A stretch of 64,000 bases of DNA from Lithospermum erythrorhizon (Eukaryota > Streptophyta > Magnoliopsida > Boraginales > Boraginaceae), in assembly GCA_019722365.1 (NCBI GenBank), contig JADFUC010001333.1, forward strand, positions 186,001 to 250,000. The letters run 5' to 3'. A model generated the notes under the pieces. The model made no database searches, was not told where the DNA came from, and was given only the letters and a program-made list of their open reading frames with translations. Within the stretch, counting starts at the first letter, position 1, and every line of letters begins with the position of its first letter. This document shows, in pieces, positions 10,973 to 19,715 of this stretch. Both the position numbers and the translations under genes were made by a program.

Positions 10973-12011
10973 TATTGGTGAAAATTGGAAATATATTTTC
11001 TAATAAAAATTATTAAGTATTTTTAATATGTAAGTGATCAATTTAAATATTATTGTTTTACTAAAGCATAGAATTGAAGAAAAATACTTTATTTATTTGA
11101 TATTGTCATTATCTTCTTCTTACAACTGTGATATAACAAATATATACACATCTACAATTGATTATTAATTAATATTGATTGAAAATTGATCCCTATAAAA
11201 TAATATATAAATAACTATATATATATATTTATAGTGACAATTATTTTTGCTTTTCAATAATGAATTTATATAAAATATTATTTGTGCATATGCAAAAGTA
11301 AAAACTATTCAATATACTAGCACTCCTTATTTATCTATATCTGATATCTATATATAGGAAACATAGATATTCTGATAGTTAAAATTTAAGATTGAAATCA
11401 ATAAAATATAAGTAGTAATATAATGTTTTAAGTTTTTAATGAGTAGTATAAGTAAGAGCAAAACAAAAGAGCGCTCACGATATTAACATTCATTACACGT
11501 TCATTATTAATTTATTTTTTATTACTTGTTTATTTTTTAGACATGAGGATTAATATTATATAGATTAGAATGTTATTTGATGATATTAGGTGTAACTATC
11601 TAATTAAAGTTATATATCAGTGTGCTTGATGATAAGTAATTTATAATTTTATATGAAAATAATTTATTTTATTTAGAAAGCTTTTATAAACAATATGAAT
11701 GTACTTAAATATTACAAATAATAAAACTAGAATTCAAGAAAGCAAAGTGAACAAGAAATAATAATAAATGAAAAGCAAGAGATTATTTAATTTTTCGTGA
11801 CAAATGAAAAAGAAAATGATAATTTTAAATTGATATTTCTTTTTAAGAATTTTAATAAATAAGTTAGCAATGTATTAATTAGTCAAGTTTATTCATATCA
11901 TGATTTTTTTAAAATATTTTTTATCTATTTGTTTGAAAAAAAATTATAAAAAAAAAATGTATTTTTACCGATGATGTCATGATGCGACCGCAGCGTATCC
12001 ACACTGCTAGT

Positions 12012-13184
12012 TACAAATTAAATATGCTCACCAGGTAAGTTCAACGTTCATGTATATTCTTCAGGGGTTGCAATTACTACAAGGCAATTAACAATGTCCC
12101 CATTAAATCTGGCACATGTGTGAATAGAAAGAATGACACCTTAAGAGATGGTAACCATTCAAATTATAGATATTTTGTATCTACCAGATGATAATATCAC
12201 TTTACTTAATGATAAAAGTGTATTTAAATTACGAGAATATGAACTATAAGAATGTTCTTCTTAGATTTTTGAATGAAAGTATTACCGTAAAATTAACATT
12301 CATAAATAATATAAGCGATATTTCAATGTAGGAATCCCATCTAATAGATAAATTTTGATTTGATTTTGTTTAGTACATAAAAATGTGATGCACTTTTTAT
12401 TTATCGAACCTCAAATCTCATTCATCAAGCAAGTCTTGACATTGATTTCAATTTTAAAAATAACATGTCTGTTGAACTTCATATTTATATTAAAAGTATA
12501 ATAAAATAAGATAATACAATCTCCCTAGTTATATCTTACAATTTTTGAACTTAAGTAAGAAAAAGAAATAAAAAATATTTATTACTAAAGTAGATTTTTT
12601 GAAACGTTAACTGAAACCTACCTTGTTAAACTAAATTAGGTACTACCTCAAATCCAAAATGAATGTCGTTTTTGAAAATCGATGTGGAGGTTTGACCATC
12701 AATTAATCTTAAACTGTAATTTCAAAAATAATATTATTAGATGAATCTAAGTATATAAATTTTATATTTATTAGAATAATGAATAATTAATGGTGTTGCT
12801 TCAGCGCCGATTTTCGAAATCGTCTGAATTGGAAAGGAGTAATGCAATTTTATTAATTTATTTCTTTATCAGTATAATTACCATAAAAGTTTTAGGAAAA
12901 TTTCATTATTGGTATATTTCCATATAAAAAGTAACCCCTTTTTTTATAATTAAACTTATATTAAAATCATAAATGTGAACCATTACATAATTGTTGAACA
13001 TACAAGTTTTGAAATCTTGAAAAAATAACATCATAAGAAAAAGTAATACTAAATCTATTACACTTTTTTTTTATTGAAAATATCATGAAATGGTCTAGCA
13101 CTCCGAGCTCACTCAGTGCCGTGTTATATAAAAAGTTTACTCATTTGTAATGAACCACATCTATGAATACTGCATTTTTTGAAA
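12012..13184. repeat. Tandem duplication upstream of GH17 gene, distal copy
   Basis: Aligns with 13341-14455. Shared runs include CTCACCAGGTAAGTTCAACG, CAATTAACAATGTCCCCATT, CACCTTAAGAGATGGTAACC and TTTGTAATGAACCACATCTAT. The offset is about 1.3 kb. It contains a MITE (12643-12839) that the proximal copy lacks. Confidence 0.85.
12643..12839. mobile_element. Stowaway-like MITE (197 bp) with empty-site counterpart
   Basis: Terminal inverted repeats: CTACCTCAAATCC at the left, and CTCCTTTCCAATTCAGACG as reverse complement of the right end, with a further internal inverted match around GATTTTCGAAA. TA flanks both ends (12641-12642, 12840-12841). The paralogous site near 14108 reads AATTAGGTAATACAATTTTA with a single TA, so this is a true insertion that came after the promoter duplication. 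Confidence 0.85.
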
Positions 13185-13340
13185 GTTGGCAACCTTGCCT
13201 AATTGCAATAATAACATGACTAATTGACTAGACACTGTTGCTGAGTTTTGGATTTTAGTATTAATTTTAGCCGTTAAGAGCAGCAGGGTTCATCTCAAGG
13301 GCCCAGGAATCTTAATTATTTTCAAAACAATCCATTATTA
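13165..13340. repeat. Left part of the duplicated upstream block (copy 2)
   Basis: Counterpart of 7995-8530 in compact form. It includes AACCTTGCC, TGGATTTTAGTATTAATTTTAG, TCAAGGGCCCA and TTTTCAAAACAATCCATT, and runs straight into the start of copy 2 of the tandem block. Confidence 0.65.
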
Positions 13341-14455
13341 CAAATAAATTTGCTCACCAGGTAAGTTCAACGTTCATATGTATATATTCGTTAAATTAAC
13401 ATGCATTCAGGGGTAGCAATTACTACAAGGCAATTAACAATGTCCCCATTAAATCACAATACATGTACATGAATAGAAAGAAGATGACACCTTAAGAGAT
13501 GGTAACCATTCAAATTATAGATATTTTATATTTACCGGATGATAATATCACTCCACTTAATGATAAAAGTGTATTCAAATTACCAGAATATGAACTATAG
13601 AGTGTCTTCGTTAGATTTTGGAATGGAAAAATCATTATCGTAAAATTAACATTCACAAAATAATATAAAACAATATTTCATTGTAGTGATCCCATCTAAT
13701 AGATAAGGTTTGATTTGATTTTGTTTAGTACATCAAAATGTGGTGCACTTTTATTGTAGAACCTCAAATTAAATTCGTGAGGAATACCGACGTTTATTTT
13801 TAAAAATAATATGTCAGATTGAACAAATATTTATATATAAAATATAATAAAATAGATAGTCGATGATTTTCACTTGCACAAAACTTGTTATAGCAATCTT
13901 TCAAACTTGTAGTGTAAGTGATTAAAATAATAATAAAAAATAGAATGTCAATATTAAGAATTCAAGTGGAAAAATCATTACCCAATCAAATAATACAATC
14001 TGCCTACTTATATATTACCATTTTTTGAACTTTGAAAAAAATTATTACTAAGTATAATTTTTTTTTGAATGATCTTTGAAACCTATAATAGGGTCAAACT
14101 AAAATTAGGTAATACAATTTTATTAATTAGTTTATTTCTTTAACAGTATAATTACCATAATAGTTTTAGGAAAATTTCATTATTTGTATATTTTCATATA
14201 AAAAGTTTACTAATCAACCCCATATATAATTGGAAAGGGGGATTAGAAGTTACAAAATGAACCCTCATGATTTTGAAACCTCCTTAATTTTAGGATAAGT
14301 TTATAATTATTCACTAAAATTAGATTCGAGATGGTTGGAAATTCGTATTGATTGTCCCAAGCTTGTATTATTAATTTTGTAATATAATCCTTTGTTTTTA
14401 TAGTGTACACAAACTACTAGTTTGTAATGAACCACATCTATAAATAGTGCATTCC
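13341..14455. repeat. Tandem duplication upstream of GH17 gene, proximal copy
   Basis: Copy nearest the glucanase gene. It ends in TTTGTAATGAACCACATCTATAAATAGTGC, which in this copy includes a good TATA box (CTATAAATAG), whereas the distal copy reads CTATGAATAC. So the duplicated unit reaches to or into the core promoter. Confidence 0.8.
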
Positions 14456-14557
14456 TGAACTTTGAGCATTAGGTGACTAACTCTCCCCTGTTCCTCCTTC
14501 CCCACAGCCACTCACCCCACTCTGTCCCAAATATATTGTCCACTTTCTCTATATAAA
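14438..14557 (+). promoter_or_regulatory. Two candidate TATA boxes of the GH17 gene
   Basis: TATAAATAG at about 14439-14447 would give a leader of about 120 nt. TATATAAA at 14550-14557 would give a very short leader of about 15 nt before the ATG at 14594. Both fit plant core promoters; the sequence alone does not decide. Confidence 0.5.
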
Positions 14558-14593
14558 CACTTCCATAACCACCCCATAATCACAAAAACACCA

Positions 14594-15634
14594 ATGGCTT
14601 CCACCATCTTTATCTCCCTTCTCATATTTCTCTCTTTATTCAGCACAGCTTTTTCAAACGGTTCCATAGGAATAAACTATGGAAGAATTGCAGACAACCT
14701 CCCCTCACCCACCCAAGTAGTTCAACTCCTGAAATCACATGGTCTGACCAAAGTCAAGCTTTTCGACACGAACGCAGAGGTTCTGACCGCATTCTCCGGT
14801 TCAGGCATATCCATAACGGTTGCTCTACCAAACGAGCAACTCCAACAAGCCTCAGCCAGCCAATCCTACACCGACACGTGGGTGCAATCCAACATTATAC
14901 CATACTACCCCAACACACTCATTGAAGCCATTTTAGTAGGGAATGAAGTATTCGTTGACCCACAAAACACAACAACGTTCTTGGTCAACGCCATGCAAAA
15001 TATTTATGCTTCTCTTGTAAAATTTAATATTGTTTCAATAAAAGTTTCATCACCCATTGCTCTGAGTGCTCTTGCAAACTCGTACCCTTCATCATCCGGT
15101 TCGTTCAAACCGGAGTTGATCGAACCGGTGATCAAACCCATGTTGAAGTTTTTGAAGCAAACCGGGTCGTATATTATGGTGAATGCGTATCCTTTTTTTG
15201 CGTATACGGCAAATACTGATACTATCTCTTTGGATTACGCTTTGTTTCGGCCCAATGAGGGACAAAGGGACCCCAATAATGGGCTGGTTTATAAAAGCCT
15301 GTTGGAGGCCCAACTGGATGCTGTTTATTCTGCTATGGGCTCATTGGGCTTTGATGACGTGAAAATGGTGGTTTCCGAAACTGGGTGGCCTTCTAAGGGT
15401 GATGAGAATGAGGTGGGGGCCAATGAGGATAATGCAGCGGGGTATAATGGTAATTTGGTGAGGAGGGTGTTGACTGGACATGGGACTCCTTTGAGGCCTA
15501 ATGAGGATTTGAATGTGTTTTTGTTTGCTTTGTTTAATGAGGACTTGAAGACTGGGCCCACTTCTGAGAAGAATTATGGGCTTTTTTATCCGGATGAGAA
15601 GGAGGTTTATGATATTCCATTGACAATGCATTAA
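14594..15634 (+). CDS. Glucan endo-1,3-beta-glucosidase, GH17
   Basis: A 346-aa secreted beta-1,3-glucanase that hydrolyses internal bonds of callose-type or fungal-wall glucans. Residues 1-21 are a signal peptide. The mature protein starts at GSIGINYGRIADNLPSP, the usual GH17 start. Catalytic acid is Glu118 in LVGNE and nucleophile Glu262 in SETGWPS; NAYPFFAY and NYGLFYPD are further family motifs. Length and the absence of a C-terminal CBM43 (X8) domain or GPI signal place it with simple apoplastic enzymes. The open frame is continuous from an ATG two codons before the hydrophobic core, without the intron that many family members have in the signal-peptide region. Upstream DNA is a tandem duplication, so expression may have changed recently. 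Identity is firm; defence versus developmental role cannot be told. Confidence 0.95.
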   Translation: MASTIFISLLIFLSLFSTAFSNGSIGINYGRIADNLPSPTQVVQLLKSHGLTKVKLFDTNAEVLTAFSGSGISITVALPNEQLQQASASQSYTDTWVQSNIIPYYPNTLIEAILVGNEVFVDPQNTTTFLVNAMQNIYASLVKFNIVSIKVSSPIALSALANSYPSSSGSFKPELIEPVIKPMLKFLKQTGSYIMVNAYPFFAYTANTDTISLDYALFRPNEGQRDPNNGLVYKSLLEAQLDAVYSAMGSLGFDDVKMVVSETGWPSKGDENEVGANEDNAAGYNGNLVRRVLTGHGTPLRPNEDLNVFLFALFNEDLKTGPTSEKNYGLFYPDEKEVYDIPLTMH

Positions 15635-16570
15635 TTTTATTACAGCTGGATTGCGTCTCTCATTAATGTTATTATTACATTTGTCACAAAAGCATAGGAG
15701 AGAATAGATCATATTCAATAATATCATTGACATGGCTAATAAATTTGTATCCAGGTGACCACTCTTCCTATATTATAATTTTATTATGTTGGAATTCGTC
15801 ATCCTCGGATTATCACTGTAGAAGATTTTAATTAATTTCCAAGTCGAGCCGTGTGAGAATTTCATTCAACTACAAACCAAACACAAGATTGAAGAGGAAG
15901 CAAACAAATATTAAGTTGTAGTAGTTGTCAATTTGTGGTAGATTCATCTAGAAAATGTAGTCCCGGACCACTTGGTGAAATGAGAATAATGTTATGGTAC
16001 AATTAATCTCCGACACTTGTATTGTACTTTATTAGGTTCGAAGTTGACAAAGAAACAAATTTATAAATTAACAATCAACTTTGCATATTCCATTTTTAAA
16101 GTTATTCAGAAACAAAATACTTTGTCAGAGGTTAGAGACATATAATGGATGCCAATTAAGTAAAGTATTCTCATGCCCCTTAAAATAAGCAAATGAAAGT
16201 CATTGGCATTCCAGCGATGACAATGTACCTTTATTTATACTGATGTTATCAAGCATTTTTTGCTATTCATATTAAATACTACTAATTCGTAATATTTGCA
16301 ATACATAATATATTAATACATTGAAGCATTTAGATGACGAACATTTGTCTAAATTCCTTTTCACAAATGCTACATTATTTACGATTTCTTGAAATAAAAA
16401 ATGATTCCTACATATAGAAATGCTGTTAAAAAAATTGATCGTTTTCATATATGAATCTGCACTATAAATTCCAGTTTGAAAGCATCCTGGCCACAAATTG
16501 GAACCATACAACTGTTCCTTCCTCTCTCAACAATCAAGCTCAACATCACATAAAAATCCTTATTTCTTTG
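15635..16570. other. Intergenic, no gene recognised
   Basis: AT-rich spacer between the GH17 3' end and the DUF3537 gene. No domain-bearing frame. The promoter of the downstream gene should lie near its right end but no clear TATA box stands out. Confidence 0.45.
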
Positions 16571-18836
16571 ATGGGTGACAACACCAATGAACCATTCTTG
16601 AACAAGAAAAAGCATTTTTCTCGCAGCATATCACATGCATATGATGAATTACATAGTTTCAGATCATGTTTAAAATGGATGTGTGTTGATCAATCAAGCC
16701 CATGGAGGACATGTATATCATGGACAGTTTTCATAATATTTGCAATCATCGTACCATGTTTGTCACATTTTGTGTTGGCATGTAGTGGTTGTGATAGCAG
16801 ACATAATAGACCTTATGATTCAATTGTCCAGTTGTCTCTCACTGCTCTGGCTTCTCTTTCGTTTTTATGCTTATCAAGATTTGTCAAGATATATGGGCTC
16901 AGGCGATTCTTGTTTTTTGATAGGCTTTGTGATGAGAGTGAAACTGTGAGAGCAGGGTATACAGGACAGCTACATGTAAGTTATGTTTAATCTTTTTCAT
17001 CATGCCCAATGTCTATCTATGAAAAGCTTCCCGTTGGATAGTATGCATAGGGACGATGTCCGGATTCATCTAAAAATGAAGTGCAAACACAATTTACAAC
17101 TTCACAATACAGTATAATGAAGCATTTTAATCTATTCCATTATATCCCTCGGCCAAAGAGTATAAAATCTTCGACACATGAACGTTTAGTGGTTTATAAT
17201 TGATTAAATTGAGATTTTTGGTTTTTTCGTGGGATCATATTTAAATTCCTTAATGTTTTATACCATTTCATTGAAAATCAATTCTTTGAATGTAAGAATC
17301 TGAATAGGCGTATTGTGAACTGATTATTGTTGAACCATGTTTCTTTTTATGTTTTCTTTTTGTTAATAGTTTTATTGAACACTAACCAACATGTTGTTGG
17401 AGTGTTGCCTTTATGTATTGAGCTGCTTATTGTGTTGAAAAATGATTTTCATAGCTGATTGGTGATGACACATCTGTATAACTGACTTAGAGTAATTTTT
17501 ATTCATATGTTGCATTTGATAGTTGTTTGCACATCACTCTCGGAAACAACCTTCCTTTTATCACAGGGATGAAGGTGTGTATTGTCCGATCTCCCCTTAC
17601 CCTAATTAGACAGGAAGCTCTTCTAGAGTCATTGGGGGCATGTTGATGTTACATTTGATAGCAATGATGATTATAATAAATGAAATGTGAAGTCATAATT
17701 ACCATGTCCTGTTTTTGCAGAGATCATTACAAATTCTATTCATCTTTGTGACGCCTTGTTTTACCCTCGAAAGTGTGTACAAGATATGGTGGTATGCCAC
17801 TATTGGTACTGGCATACCTTTCGCGGGCAACATTATTGTGAGCGATGTAGTTGCGTGCTCCTTTGAACTACTCTCATGGTTGTACAGGACAATTGTGTTC
17901 TTTCTAGTGTGTGTTCTTTTCCGTCTCATCTGTTACCTTCAGATACTCCGATTACAAGACTTTGGGAAGGTCTTCCAAACTGAATCCGATGTTGAGGCAG
18001 TGTTGAGGGAACATCTCAGAATTAGAAGGCATTTAAGGATCATAAGCCATAGATACAGAGCTTTCATTTTATTTGCATTGATATTCGTCACCGCAAGCCA
18101 ATTTTCATCTCTTCTCATGACTACTCGCCAGACTGCGGATCTTAATTTGTACAAGAGTGGTGAACTTGCGGTCTGTATTCACTATTTAATTAGCTTCCAC
18201 TTATTAAAAACCAGAGTGATGTCATATTGATTTAGCCGACCCGTGCTAGTAAGTATTAGCGACAAACAATCTCCTTTCCCTAATATGCCATCTGTTTATA
18301 TGCAGTTATGCTCTGTCAGTCTTCTAGCTGGACTAATGATACTACTGAGAAGCGCAACAAAAATCACTCACAAGGCACAAGCTGTGACATGCCTTGCAAC
18401 AAAATGGCATGTGTGTGCCACCGTTGATTCATTTGATTCAGCTGAGGTTGAAACTCCAGTAGCTCGTCGGACTAGTGGCGACCATATTTTTCCCATTGCA
18501 GAGGGATCATCTGACAATGATGTCGGTGATGAAGAAGATGAATTGGATAACTCCAATTTTATACCATCATATGCATATAGCACAATCTCATTTCAGAAAA
18601 GACAAGCCTTAGGTAAGCTGATTAATCGATTTCATAATATAGAACTATGAAATTTAGAAGTGCCTCAAAATTATTGATAACTTTTTGTTGCAGTGACATA
18701 TTTTGAGAACAACAAAGCTGGTGTTACACTTTATGGCTTCATGCTAGACAGAGGTTCACTTCATACTATATTTGGTATACAATTGTCACTAGTTCTTTGG
18801 TTGCTTGGGAAGACCATGGATTTTTACTTCAAGTAA
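16571..18836 (+). CDS. DUF3537 gustatory-receptor-like (GRL) membrane protein
   Basis: Four exons with clean GT-AG borders: 16571-16975, 17721-18170, 18306-18612, 18694-18836, giving 434 aa. The protein is a plant DUF3537 family member. It has an N-terminal cytosolic stretch (SRSISHAYDELHSFRSCLKWMCVDQS) and about seven hydrophobic segments spread over exons 1-4. A long acidic loop lies in exon 3 (SSDNDVGDEEDELDN), and the C-terminus ends IFGIQLSLVLWLLGKTMDF. The last hydrophobic segment and the loop before it are the region in which DUF3537 proteins have been compared with insect gustatory/odorant receptors, the basis for the name gustatory-receptor-like. Biochemical function in plants is not established; an ion channel is an inference from the fold. 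ATG at 16571 is the Met that matches family N-termini. Confidence 0.88.
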
Positions 18837-19715
18837 ATACGGACTACTAATGCACCGCGAGTAAGAAATCTGCCCATTTGGATTGGTGGCAGATCGACGA
18901 GCTAGTTTTGGCTCGAACATGGTGACTGCAGACAGCAGCAAGACTGGAGAGCAATTCATTCAATTCCTTTGTATCTTCTTGTTTTATGTTTCACTTTATT
19001 GCTTGCTGGTACATAATAGAATCATATCAGAGAGTTGGTTTTGTGATTTAGTAATTACTGTATATTATTCTAGTTGATAGAAATCTGCCTGCCATGTACT
19101 CCATTCTTAATATTTTACAGTATTTGTTTCTTTGGAGTATTTGACTTCTAAAATGCTCATTCATCGTCAGGAATACATATTATTCGGCCCCAATTGATGG
19201 GCTAAATTAATACGGAGTAATTTATATTTATGAAAGGAATACTGTACATACTGTATAATTCATCTCCAATTTACCAAGAGATTTGACCAACTAAATTTAC
19301 ATTACTCGATTTTTATTATTATTTTTTTTCCCAAAAAAATTGGCCCTCGTCATTATAAGGATCTTATCATTATGAATAATATGCCGTGTTCATTAGACTA
19401 AACCTAGTGATTTCTTAGTTAATTGTGGATGCTCATTTAATCAATTAAAGGTAAAAACAAAAGGGTACTATATCAATCATAAATTTTTGTTATCTTTCTC
19501 TCCAAGCAAAAAAGAAAACAGTTTGTAATATCCGTTCGATTGATTATTGAATCAATCCGATAAAAAATATTACTCGATATCCGGATTGGGGTCAATAAAA
19601 CATTCATTAAATGTAGTTAAGTAATGGTGCTTTTCTTTCTCCCCAAACAAAATATTGATTGATTCATCTTATTCTTGTTGTACCCCTAAAACCCTCTTCC
19701 TTAAACCCTGGAAAA
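18837..19715. other. Intergenic, no gene recognised
   Basis: Contains the 3' UTR of the DUF3537 gene and the promoter of the GrpE gene. A short frame at 18883-19077 has no features. No repeats were recognised. Confidence 0.45.

Larger units (their letters stand above)
8531..12011. mobile_element. About 3.5 kb insertion of unknown class
   Basis: Copy 2 of the duplicated block runs without break from CAAAACAATCCATT to ACAAAT.AA.T.TGCTCACCAGG (13327-13362). In copy 1 the same two halves end at about 8530 and resume at about 12011. The DNA between is therefore either an insertion in copy 1 or a deletion in copy 2. It is very AT-rich, carries a GC-rich island (8930-9265), a 480-bp tandem repeat (9537-10500) and a MITE (10737-10972), and has no coding frame. 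No clear terminal repeats or target duplication were found, so the element class is unknown. Confidence 0.4.

Noticed and set aside
15635..15700. An extra 3' exon of the GH17 gene after the TTACAG at 15639-15644.
   Set aside because: No donor precedes it in the coding sequence, and the open frame already ends at the usual family length without CBM43.
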